In this document: piece by piece, positions 7,597 through 14,779 of the stretch
Layout: every line of letters begins with the position of its first letter
Position numbering within the stretch: the stretch's first letter is position 1
Origin: CPC320 sp002684375
GTDB taxonomy: Bacteria > Pseudomonadota > Alphaproteobacteria > Rhodobacterales > Rhodobacteraceae
Direction: 5' to 3'
Length of the DNA: 19,468 bases
NCBI GenBank assembly: GCA_965662545.1
Contig: CBFIHZ010000053.1
Location: forward strand, 1 to 19,468
The notes under the pieces: generated by a model
What the model saw: the letters and a program-made list of their open reading frames with translations, nothing else
What the model was told of the DNA's origin: nothing
Databases searched by the model: none
Position numbers and translations under genes: made by a program

Positions 7597-7653
7597 CTCT
7601 GGTCCTCCGCTTTCCTAACTATAGGGGCGGACCACTGCAAAGGGGGCGGCTCA

Positions 7654-7864
7654 GTCCTGAAGCGCATCAAACAGACGGTCAAGAACGCCTGCGTCGGCCC
7701 AACGACGCATTCGGGTGTAAACCCTTGCGCCACTTGCCAAAACGTGGCGGCAAGGCCCGCCATTTACAGCCATTTTCGGTGACAAAAAGGATGGCATTGA
7801 TCACAGTGAGGTTAGAAACCCGCACATCGCCGCGTTGAACAGGGAGATAGGGTTGGATCAGCAT
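7654..7864 (-). pseudogene. IS5/IS427-type transposase N-terminal fragment, frameshifted
   Basis: The first 45 residues (MLIQPYLPVQRGDV, then NAILFVTENGCKWRALPPRF) match the DUF4096-type N-terminal region of IS427-group transposases. Near 7733 a one-base change shifts the frame; the matching protein resumes in the next frame as VYTRMRRWADAGVLDRLFDA and LQD. The TGA that then ends the frame (7651-7653) consists of the first bases of the inserted IS3 element. The catalytic DDE part is absent. Confidence 0.8.
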
Positions 7865-7939
7865 GTACTGATTTTATATTATTTTAATTATAACATATAC
7901 TTATCATAATTATCCGTAGGCTATAGTGTTAACAGGCCC
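7654..7939 (-). mobile_element. IS5/IS427-type element remnant
   Basis: Left part of an IS5-family element. The outer end appears to be GGGCCTGTTAACA (minus strand, starting at 7939 and bordered by CTAG), like termini of the IS427 group. An AT-rich leader with TATAAT follows and then the transposase start. The element is truncated at 7653 by the IS3-family insertion. Confidence 0.65.
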
Positions 7940-8231
7940 TAGATGCGTCTGAGCAATTTGAGGGCTCTACAAACGACGCGCTTGCCCAAACTGACCATGA
8001 AGAATATGAAATCCAAACCCGCAAACTCTCGTTATGAATAAGGCAGCCTCTGCGGGCAGGGGCCATAATCTTCTTATACAGTAATTTTGTACAACGACTG
8101 CCCAATGAAGGTAATCGAGTTGTATCAGGCGCGTACATGAAAAAATTGCTAAGCTCACCGAATTTGCGGTATAAAAATGGGGTGCACCAAAAGAAATACT
8201 AGTCTGAGAACTTGTTGTCGCGAGCCTAATA
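7940..8231. other. Intergenic stretch with a short coding-like remnant
   Basis: About 290 bases between the IS5-type terminus and the amidohydrolase stop. The plus strand at 7942-8037 reads as a protein-like tail without start (DASEQFEGSTNDALAQTDHE, ending TRKLSL and TGA), beginning exactly at the IS terminus, possibly the cut end of a gene. I do not recognise it. Longer open frames on the minus strand (7929-8158) look unnatural. No clear terminator for the catabolic operon is seen; the self-complementary GGTGCACC near 8183 has no T-run on the right side. Confidence 0.3.
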
Positions 8232-9464
8232 TCAGGGGTTATGTTTGATTATTTCACCACCTTTTACGATTGTATTGATACTTTCGCCCTGGCCTGAAAG
8301 CACTGACAAGTCCATCAGTGGATCGCGGTCCAGTATAATCGTATCAGCGAAAGCCCCGGGCATTAGCGTTCCAATCTGACCTTCCATGCGCAATAGCTTG
8401 GCAGCGATAAGGGTTGCGCTTTGAATGACCGTTTGGCTGGAAAGCACCCGCCCACGCAATTCAAATTCGCCGGATTGGTGGGGCTGCATCCCCCCGAGCA
8501 GATCACTGCCATATGCCATTTGTAGGCCCGCGTCTTGCATGATCGACAGCGATTCCATGCCACGAAAGCGCACATCATCTACTTTTACAATCGAGGCCGC
8601 AGGCAAACCCATGGAGGCGCCTTCGGATTTGAGTTTGTCATAGGTGATCAATGTGGGGCAGGCGATGCAGCCTTTTTCTGCGGCCAGACGTGCGGTCTCT
8701 GCAGTGATCAGATTGCAATGTTCCAACGAATGAACCCCGCATTCAACGGCGCGCAAGATTGCCTCATCGGTATAAAGATGGGCGGACACATAAGTGCCGG
8801 TGTTTTGGGCTTCTTCTACAGCAGCGATGAGTTCTGCGCGCGAAAAGCCAAGGAAATGTATTGGATCAGATGGTGAGGAAACCCCGCCATTTGCCATAAG
8901 TTTAAGGAAATCAGCGCCGGTACGGAATTGCTCTCTGGCGGCTTTGCGCAGCTCGGGTTCACCATCGCAAATGACCCCAAGTGCGCCCAGCGGGACCGGC
9001 CAATCGGGAACAGGTGTGCTGTCAAAAGGGCCTCTTTGATCGGTATGCCCGCCTGTCTGGGACAAAGCTTTGCCACATATGTTCAACCGCGGCAGTGCAA
9101 TGGGGGCCTCTTCCATGGCCATGCGCAAGGGGCCGGTTGCGCCACCCAGGTCCCGCACTGTCGTAAATCCACGGGTGAGCATTGCGCCCATAAGGTTCAT
9201 AGCCGCGACTGTTATCATAGCATCGGGTACAGCTGCATTTTCTTTCAGATTGGCATTTTGTGCGATGACATGGACATGGGCGTCTATCAAACCCGGCATG
9301 ACAAAGCGGTCACGCGCATCGATCACCGTTACATCGCCCGAGGTTGTCAGCGAAGGCCCAATATCTTGTACCTTGCCATCGGCGAGCATAATATCCACAG
9401 CATCTTTGGCGCGGTCTGTCGTGCCGTCTACGATGCGTGCGTTCTTGATTAAAATGTTATTCAT
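8232..9464 (-). CDS. Metal-dependent amidohydrolase (imidazolonepropionase/prolidase-like)
   Basis: 410-residue cytosolic amidohydrolase-superfamily enzyme that would hydrolyse an amide, cyclic amide or N-acyl amino acid. Visible metal-site residues: DAHVHV (HxH, residues about 60-65), FLKLMANGG (the lysine that is carboxylated), YVSAHLYTDE, HSLEHCNLI, and YGSDLLGG (the catalytic Asp), in the usual order for the Met-dependent hydrolase A group. The N-terminal IKNARIVDG and C-terminal GTLMPGAFADTIILDRDPL blocks are the composite beta domain. I chose the ATG at 9464 because GGGAGA lies six bases upstream; an ATG at 9482, one base after the GAF gene stop, would add six residues. It is the last gene of the operon. 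Substrate specificity cannot be read from the sequence. Confidence 0.85.
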   Translation of the reverse strand: MNNILIKNARIVDGTTDRAKDAVDIMLADGKVQDIGPSLTTSGDVTVIDARDRFVMPGLIDAHVHVIAQNANLKENAAVPDAMITVAAMNLMGAMLTRGFTTVRDLGGATGPLRMAMEEAPIALPRLNICGKALSQTGGHTDQRGPFDSTPVPDWPVPLGALGVICDGEPELRKAAREQFRTGADFLKLMANGGVSSPSDPIHFLGFSRAELIAAVEEAQNTGTYVSAHLYTDEAILRAVECGVHSLEHCNLITAETARLAAEKGCIACPTLITYDKLKSEGASMGLPAASIVKVDDVRFRGMESLSIMQDAGLQMAYGSDLLGGMQPHQSGEFELRGRVLSSQTVIQSATLIAAKLLRMEGQIGTLMPGAFADTIILDRDPLMDLSVLSGQGESINTIVKGGEIIKHNP

Positions 9465-9483
9465 AAAGTGTCTCCCGATCATT

Positions 9484-9948
9484 TCACGCTATTTTCCAGA
9501 GTTTTCCAGCGGTTTTCAGCAGCGGCACACAAGGGTCGCCAAATTTTATAGCACGGTGCAGATGATCAGTGCCGTAGCGACCTTGGGCATCCAGAAGATT
9601 GAGCGTGCCAATGGTCTGGCCGTGATCGCGAACTGGGATGTTGAGGCAACAGCCGCAGCCCAAATCAGCGATTAAGTCATAGTCGGAGAAAGCGTTTCGC
9701 AGTTCTTCTAGGGTTTGCCCCAACCAGGGTTCTCCACCTGTAATGACATGTGTGCCCCAAGGTGTTGGCCCCATTTGTTTGCGCCCACCCAATGGGTACG
9801 CTTCAAGATTACTGGAATGGATGCGTACCATATCGGGTAAATCGACCAACAACACGGAAAACAGGCGAAAGCCGATTTCGGCGGAAAGCTGATGTTCCAG
9901 ATCGCAGAACGCAGTCGAAAGATCAGTGATGGTTGGAATATGTGTCAT
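9484..9948 (-). CDS. Stand-alone GAF-domain protein
   Basis: 154-residue soluble protein made almost wholly of one GAF domain: FRLFSVLLVD strand, VRIHSSN, a loop with PWGTHVITGGEPWLG, then LGCGCCLNIPVRDHGQTIGT and LNLLDAQGRY, the central strands of the fold. GAF domains bind small ligands or act as small redox enzymes (free methionine-sulfoxide reductase). The Cys cluster (GCGCC, near residue 97-101) is of interest but does not match that enzyme's cysteines clearly. It sits between the Gfo/Idh/MocA gene (53 bases after it) and the amidohydrolase gene (overlapping region), so it probably senses or handles a pathway compound. The ribosome site is weak. Confidence 0.75.
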   Translation of the reverse strand: MTHIPTITDLSTAFCDLEHQLSAEIGFRLFSVLLVDLPDMVRIHSSNLEAYPLGGRKQMGPTPWGTHVITGGEPWLGQTLEELRNAFSDYDLIADLGCGCCLNIPVRDHGQTIGTLNLLDAQGRYGTDHLHRAIKFGDPCVPLLKTAGKLWKIA

Positions 9949-10001
9949 AACGTGTTCAATCGCTTAGCGGATAGTTGCAAACTGAAAGCTGCCGGAACAG
10001 C

Positions 10002-11003
10002 TCATACCGGTTCAACAGGGGTTCTTTCACCACCACGCGCAGCAGACAGTGAGATTGCCTCCATAGCCGCAACACCTTGCATTGCCTCCATTTGTGTTAC
10101 TGGAAAATGGCCCTGTCCTCTTATGCATGCGGCAAAAGCGGCCAGTTCTTCTGCAAGTGTGTTGTTGACATTGTGTTGCACCAGCACCGGGTTTTGCTCT
10201 GTCAAATGCATTTCTAAAGTCTGCTGGTCACGCAGCGCTGCCCACCCCGAAGATCCGAAAAGTTGCAGCCGCCAACTGGCTTGGGTCGCCATAAGCGTAG
10301 TCAGACTGCCGAGCGCGCCACAGGCAAAATCGACTTGGACGTGGGTTGTGTCATCCATTGGGGCTGAAATGGCGCGCCGGCGGCTAAGAGTTGCAACGCT
10401 GCGCACTGGGCCCAACAGATGTATCATTGCGTCCAGCATGTGAATACCCATTGCAGCCATGCCGCCTGCTGGGTTTTCTGCGGATGTTCCGCGCCACATA
10501 TCGCCGGTGTAGTTATACCCGAATGGACCTGAGAAATTGGCTTCGATATGCAGGGCTGTGCCGAGTTTTCCGCGATCAAAAGTATCGCTCAGTTCTTTGA
10601 AAGCCGGCAAAAACCGACGGTTAAAGCCCACGGCAAGCACCACACCTTGCCTGTTACATTGGGCAATTGCATCCCGCGCTTCTTTGAGAGTAAGCGCAAG
10701 CGGTTTTTCTACAAAGATATGCTTGCCTGCCTGCGCGGCTTTGCAGATATGGCTAAAATGTTGACTGTGCGGGGTTGCCAGAACCACAGCTTCAACGCTT
10801 GCATCATTGAGCATCGCGTCAAAATCATCTGAAATAGGAAAGCCTTGGGACGCCGCGAAATCGGTGGCTTTCGCTGGTGTCCGGGTTACCCCTTGGACAA
10901 AGCGCAGGGGGCGGATGGTCTGATCCGAGACAGCGGTGACCAGATTTTGCCCCCAACGACCTAATCCGACAATTGCCGCCGCAACCGGTTTTGCATCGCT
11001 CAT
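10002..11003 (-). CDS. Gfo/Idh/MocA family NAD(P)-dependent oxidoreductase
   Basis: 333-residue cytosolic dehydrogenase. The N-terminal Rossmann fold has AAIVGLGRWGQNLV (GxGxxG, residues about 9-22), ATPHSQHF and the family's catalytic IFVEKPLALTLKEA block near residue 95-110, followed by GFNRRFLPAF and a C-terminal alpha/beta substrate domain (residues about 125-330) with MGIHMLDAMIHLLGPV, where the His/Asp pair lies. Members oxidise or reduce sugars, inositols, amino-sugars or related compounds. The ATG overlaps the SDR stop (ATGA) and has GGAGGAG upstream, indicating translational coupling. Its place with the SDR suggests consecutive oxidation steps on a hydroxylated or amino product. Confidence 0.9.
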   Translation of the reverse strand: MSDAKPVAAAIVGLGRWGQNLVTAVSDQTIRPLRFVQGVTRTPAKATDFAASQGFPISDDFDAMLNDASVEAVVLATPHSQHFSHICKAAQAGKHIFVEKPLALTLKEARDAIAQCNRQGVVLAVGFNRRFLPAFKELSDTFDRGKLGTALHIEANFSGPFGYNYTGDMWRGTSAENPAGGMAAMGIHMLDAMIHLLGPVRSVATLSRRRAISAPMDDTTHVQVDFACGALGSLTTLMATQASWRLQLFGSSGWAALRDQQTLEMHLTEQNPVLVQHNVNNTLAEELAAFAACIRGQGHFPVTQMEAMQGVAAMEAISLSAARGGERTPVEPV

Positions 11004-11737
11004 AGCTTTGCTCCTCCGTCCATAATGATGGTGCTACCGGTGACGCAACCTGACACATCTCCGGCAAGATAGACTGCCATTTCAGCAATCTCGGTTGTGG
11101 TTGCCATGCGTCCAATGGGTTGTCTGCTTTCAAACGCCGCCCGTGCCTTGACAGGATTGTCCATCGCTGAGATGCGCGCAGCCATCGATGGCGTTTCCAC
11201 CGCGGAAGGACATATGGCGTTGCATCGAATGCTCTGGGAGGCATAGTCCAAAGCGATGGATTTTGTCAGCCCGATCACCGCAGCTTTACTTGTTGCATAT
11301 GCGAACCGATCCGGCGCGGCCCCGATGGATGAAATCACTGACGCCATGTTGATTATACTGCCACCCGCACCCGACACCATAAGGGGCAAAATACACCGAC
11401 ACATGTAAAACAAAGCGGACACATTCAAATCTAGCGTCCTTGTCCAATCTGACCTTGTACAGGCCAAAACATTCCCTGTCGCCACAATGCCGGCACAATT
11501 AAACAACACATCAATTGTTTTAGATGTTTCGAAAAACAATGTGACTGCATCCGCGTCTGTGACGTCCAAAATATGCGTTTTTACCGTTGGGCATTCTGCT
11601 TTGAGCGCTTGTAGGCCATTTAGATCACGGTCCAGTGCAATCACGTGTGCGCCTTCAACAGCAAAGGCGCTGGCCGTTGCAAAACCGATCCCCGCGGCAG
11701 CACCCGTGACCACGCATGTTTTGTTTTTCAGCCGCAT
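11000..11737 (-). CDS. Short-chain dehydrogenase/reductase (SDR)
   Basis: 245-residue classical SDR. CVVTGAAAGIGFATA is the TGxxxGIG cofactor loop (near residue 10-24); ALDRDLNG ends strand 2 with an acidic residue favouring NAD over NADP; NCAGIVATGNV is the NNAG-type motif; the catalytic Ser is in NMASVISSIG and Tyr/Lys in YATSKAAVIGLTKSIALDYA; SGCVTGSTIIMDGGAKL is the usual C-terminus. It oxidises or reduces an alcohol/ketone in the pathway. The start is the ATG at 11737 (an in-frame TTG lies one codon before). It begins 15 bases after the TRAP permease stop and overlaps the downstream dehydrogenase by four bases. Confidence 0.92.
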   Translation of the reverse strand: MRLKNKTCVVTGAAAGIGFATASAFAVEGAHVIALDRDLNGLQALKAECPTVKTHILDVTDADAVTLFFETSKTIDVLFNCAGIVATGNVLACTRSDWTRTLDLNVSALFYMCRCILPLMVSGAGGSIINMASVISSIGAAPDRFAYATSKAAVIGLTKSIALDYASQSIRCNAICPSAVETPSMAARISAMDNPVKARAAFESRQPIGRMATTTEIAEMAVYLAGDVSGCVTGSTIIMDGGAKL

Positions 11738-11752
11738 CAATTTCCAACTCTC

Positions 11753-13066
11753 TTATTTGTCAAAAAGGCTATTGGGCAGCCAAAGCGCGATTTCTGGAAA
11801 CAGCGTCAACAATACGACACCGATGCACATCAGCATAAAGAACGGCACCGCCGCGAGGGCAACCTTCATGATTGGTGTTCCTGTTAACCCTTGGATGATG
11901 AAAAGATTAAATCCGATAGGCGGTGTGATCTGGGCTAGTTCCACCATGATCACCAGAAAAACACCAAACCAAATCGGATCAAAACCTGCAGCCAGTATCA
12001 AAGGCAAGGTGATAGGCAGGCTCATCACCGTGATGGAAATGCCTTCAAGAAACATGCCCAACAGGACATAGAAAACTGCAAGTATGACGATCAACCCAGA
12101 AGGTGATAGGTTCAGGGCACCAATGGCTTTGGCGACATCCTGTGGGACATGCAGGAATCCCATGGCCGTGGACAAAAATGCTGCAGCGATTAGTATTACT
12201 GCAATCATACAACTGGTGTGTACCGCTGAAACCAGCGTATCGAAAAACACGTCTTTGGTCATTTGTCGCGTCAGTATTATCATTATTAAGGTTGCGACAA
12301 CGCCGACGGCGGCGGCCTCTGACGGCGTTGCAATTCCGCTGTAGATGGACCCCAAGACGATAAAGATCAGCAGCGCAATCGGGATCAGGTTTAAAAAACC
12401 GATTAAGGCGTCCTTTAATCCGGGTTTTTCGCGGTCTGGTGGGGCCACGTTGGGATCAGTCAGGCTGACAATCATCACATATCCAGAATATAGGGCGGCA
12501 ATCATAATGCCGGGCAATACGCCAGCGGCGAACAACCGCGCGATCGAAACTTCGGCTAAAACTCCATAGACAATCATAACGATTGACGGTGGGATCAGTA
12601 GCCCAAGGCTGCCTGCCCCGGCAAGAGATCCGTAGGTCAGCGACTTTGAGTAGCCGCGTTTGCTCAATTCTGAAATGGTAATTTTGCCAACAGTTGCTGT
12701 CGTGGCGGCGCTTGAGCCGCTGATCGCGGCAAACAGTGCAGATCCCACTATATTAGTGTGCAACAGGCGGCCCGGCAGATGGTATGTAAGTGGCGACAAG
12801 CCGCGAAACAGCCTGTCTGACATATCGGTACGCAGCATGAGTTCGCCCATCCAGATAAACATCGGGATCGCCGAAATTTCCCAAGACGTCGCACTGCGGA
12901 TCATTAGTGGTGCCATGATCTTACCGATGCGGTCGAGGGGCATGTCAATTAGGAATACCAACCCGGTGGTGCTGACCAGCAAGAGCCCAGCAAAAACCCA
13001 GACGCCCAGCCCCAGATAGAACATAACAAGCAGCAGGATCACAAATGCAATGAACAGACTTTCCAT
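11753..13066 (-). CDS. dctM: TRAP transporter large permease subunit
   Basis: 437-residue inner-membrane protein with about 12 hydrophobic segments, belonging to the DctM/SiaM-type large subunit of tripartite ATP-independent periplasmic transporters, which uses an ion gradient to import substrate delivered by the binding protein. Recognisable blocks: SAIPMFIWMGELM (residues about 64-76), ALFAAISGSSAATTATVG (the conserved SGSSAA loop), GLLIPPSIVMIVYG, and near the C-terminus AQITPPIGFNLFIIQG. The start overlaps the small-subunit stop in TAATG. The length is typical. Specificity is set by the binding protein, not by this subunit. Confidence 0.95.
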   Translation of the reverse strand: MESLFIAFVILLLVMFYLGLGVWVFAGLLLVSTTGLVFLIDMPLDRIGKIMAPLMIRSATSWEISAIPMFIWMGELMLRTDMSDRLFRGLSPLTYHLPGRLLHTNIVGSALFAAISGSSAATTATVGKITISELSKRGYSKSLTYGSLAGAGSLGLLIPPSIVMIVYGVLAEVSIARLFAAGVLPGIMIAALYSGYVMIVSLTDPNVAPPDREKPGLKDALIGFLNLIPIALLIFIVLGSIYSGIATPSEAAAVGVVATLIMIILTRQMTKDVFFDTLVSAVHTSCMIAVILIAAAFLSTAMGFLHVPQDVAKAIGALNLSPSGLIVILAVFYVLLGMFLEGISITVMSLPITLPLILAAGFDPIWFGVFLVIMVELAQITPPIGFNLFIIQGLTGTPIMKVALAAVPFFMLMCIGVVLLTLFPEIALWLPNSLFDK

Positions 13067-13572
13067 TATTCGACCTCTGCGTCTTTTGGAACACCATCAC
13101 TGACGGCTAGCCAAGCGCTTGTTAAAAGCTGCAATAAAAACAAAACCAGCCCAATGAAAATTGCGCCGTCTATTAACCAGATTGGGGTTTCGGTCAGGGT
13201 CGGACTGACGGTTCCGCGGGAAAAATCACGTGCCAGCGTACGCCAGATATAGCGCGCCAGAAATAACGTGATGCCAAAGGTGAATGTGATGCATAAAAGT
13301 TCGACAACAATTTCTGTCCGTCCTTTAATAAAGGATTGAAGAATGCTGACCCGGATGTGTTTGCGGTGACGAAACGTGTGCGCAAGGGATAGGAATGTCA
13401 TGCTACCAATCGCGTAACCTACAAATTCGTCCATTGAAAAAGTGGACGCCGAGAAAAAACTACGCATCACGATTTCCAATGAAATGTGACAAACAATATA
13501 TACAAGCAACCCTGCAGATATCCAAATCGCCAGATTTCCGACGATATCATTCACTCTGACAAGGGTTTTCAT
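13066..13572 (-). CDS. dctQ: TRAP transporter small permease subunit
   Basis: 168-residue membrane protein with four predicted hydrophobic segments (about residues 17-37, 50-70, 92-112 and 133-155 on the chosen start), the DctQ layout. The start is the ATG at 13572, preceded by AGGA; a TTG six codons upstream is the alternative. The C-terminus (DGVPKDAEVE) overlaps the large permease start by one base. The Q and M subunits form the membrane complex. A stem-loop separates it from the binding-protein gene. Confidence 0.9.
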   Translation of the reverse strand: MKTLVRVNDIVGNLAIWISAGLLVYIVCHISLEIVMRSFFSASTFSMDEFVGYAIGSMTFLSLAHTFRHRKHIRVSILQSFIKGRTEIVVELLCITFTFGITLFLARYIWRTLARDFSRGTVSPTLTETPIWLIDGAIFIGLVLFLLQLLTSAWLAVSDGVPKDAEVE

Positions 13573-13688
13573 TATGGTCCTAAGCTCCAAACCAAGACGA
13601 TATTCTGTTTATGTGGCCCTGAAAACATGCAGCGCTTATTCAAACGAAATGGGAACCGGTGCTGTGGGCTTTGGTCATAATTCCGGGA

Positions 13689-13719
13689 AACATGGGCAAA
13701 GTCAGACCTTGCCCATGTT
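13689..13719 (-). promoter_or_regulatory. Stem-loop between binding-protein and permease genes
   Basis: AACATGGGCAA and TTGCCCATGTT form a perfect 11-bp stem with a 9-base loop, 17 bases after the binding-protein stop. It is not followed by a T-run. Such a hairpin after a periplasmic binding-protein gene commonly protects the upstream mRNA or partly terminates, so that binding protein exceeds permease. That role is inferred from position. Confidence 0.6.
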
Positions 13720-13735
13720 GGATGATTTGGCGGGA

Positions 13736-14731
13736 TCAAGATCCGCGCTTAGCGCGGAATTCGTCCAGAATTTTCTGCCCTGCGTCACCAACTTTTGCCA
13801 GCCAATCTGCGTAGACCTGTTCGCCTGCCAAAGACAGTTCGCCTAAAAAGCCTGCGGGAACATCTCTGATCACGGTTATCCCGTTCGCTTCCATGTCTGC
13901 ATAGTTCTCGCTCACCCGCGAGGCCAACGCCCCCCATGCCGCATTACTTGCAGCAGCGGCCGCCGTTTGCAAGGCTGTGCGCTGAGCGTCTGAAAGTGCA
14001 TCCCAGCTGTCCTTGTTCACATGGGTCATGTTCAGAGACATTGAGTAGTTCAGAGCTGAGAAATGGGATAGATGTTCCCAGAATTTGGCGTTGGTGCCGC
14101 CTTCGGCCGAGGTTAAAACACCGTCAATACCGCCAGAGGCCAGTTGTGGTACCACGTCACCCCAGCTCATCTGAATGGCAGCAGCACCGGCGTTGATCAG
14201 CGTGCTGGTGCCGCTGGCGTCCCATGCACGAATTTTCACATCCGCAAGGGCGTCTTTTGAGACGATTGCTTTTTTGGCCCAAACGCCAGCGGGTGGCCAT
14301 GGCGATGCATAGAGCAAAATCTGATTGTTGCGTGCAAAAATTTCCTCATAGGCAGGGCGGGCCACGTCCCAAAGCAGTTTTGCCTCATCGGCCGATCCAA
14401 CTAAAAACGGAAGCGACGATAAAAGAAACATAGGCTCGATCCCAGCAACCTGCCCCATACTGGTATTTGCAATTGGCAGCGCGCCGTCACCAACGGCATC
14501 GAAATGCTCTTTGGATTTATATCCGATAGAGCCACTAAAGTGGTTTGTAATCTCTATAGAGCCGCCGGAGGCTGTTTTGGCAGTGTCGGTAAATACTTTT
14601 TGCGCCTGCCCGTGAATGGATGTTTCCTGATATTCGTTGGCCATGTCCCATTTGACGTTTTGCGCACTGACCGGACCGGCCAGAAACACGGCTGCCAAAC
14701 CGAATGCATTGAGCATTGAAGTGATCTTCAT
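13736..14731 (-). CDS. dctP: TRAP transporter periplasmic substrate-binding protein
   Basis: 331-residue DctP-family binding protein. A signal peptide spans about residues 1-23 (FGLAAVFLAGPVSAQ). The core contains KVFTDTAKTASGGSIEI, then YKSKEHFDAVGDGALPIANT, and ADVKIRAWDASGTST, where the Arg (about residue 166) is the one that in most family members salt-bridges the ligand's carboxylate; next comes MSWGDVVPQLASGGIDGVLT, the family's second signature. The substrate therefore probably carries a carboxylate (inference). A strong AGGAG lies six bases before the ATG. It lies 48 bases after hyuB and precedes the stem-loop and permease genes, with which it works. Confidence 0.93.
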   Translation of the reverse strand: MKITSMLNAFGLAAVFLAGPVSAQNVKWDMANEYQETSIHGQAQKVFTDTAKTASGGSIEITNHFSGSIGYKSKEHFDAVGDGALPIANTSMGQVAGIEPMFLLSSLPFLVGSADEAKLLWDVARPAYEEIFARNNQILLYASPWPPAGVWAKKAIVSKDALADVKIRAWDASGTSTLINAGAAAIQMSWGDVVPQLASGGIDGVLTSAEGGTNAKFWEHLSHFSALNYSMSLNMTHVNKDSWDALSDAQRTALQTAAAAASNAAWGALASRVSENYADMEANGITVIRDVPAGFLGELSLAGEQVYADWLAKVGDAGQKILDEFRAKRGS

Positions 14732-14779
14732 ATCTTTCTCCTTGTTTATATAGCCTGCTGTAAATCAGCGGACCGTTTG

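Larger units (their letters stand above)
7051..7653 (-). mobile_element. Truncated IS3-family element (left end, orfA and start of orfB)
   Basis: The left end starts at 7653 with TGAGCCGCC on the minus strand, directly after the broken IS5-type transposase gene, indicating insertion into that gene. It contains a nearly full orfA and the first third of orfB, and is cut at about 7050 by the MITE-like element. Confidence 0.75.

Noticed and set aside
7929..8158. Two overlapping minus-strand open frames before the amidohydrolase stop
   Set aside because: Both contain unlikely composition and no family signal; no ribosome sites.
9070..9675. 201-codon plus-strand open frame
   Set aside because: It is antisense to the amidohydrolase and GAF genes, with no recognisable domain.
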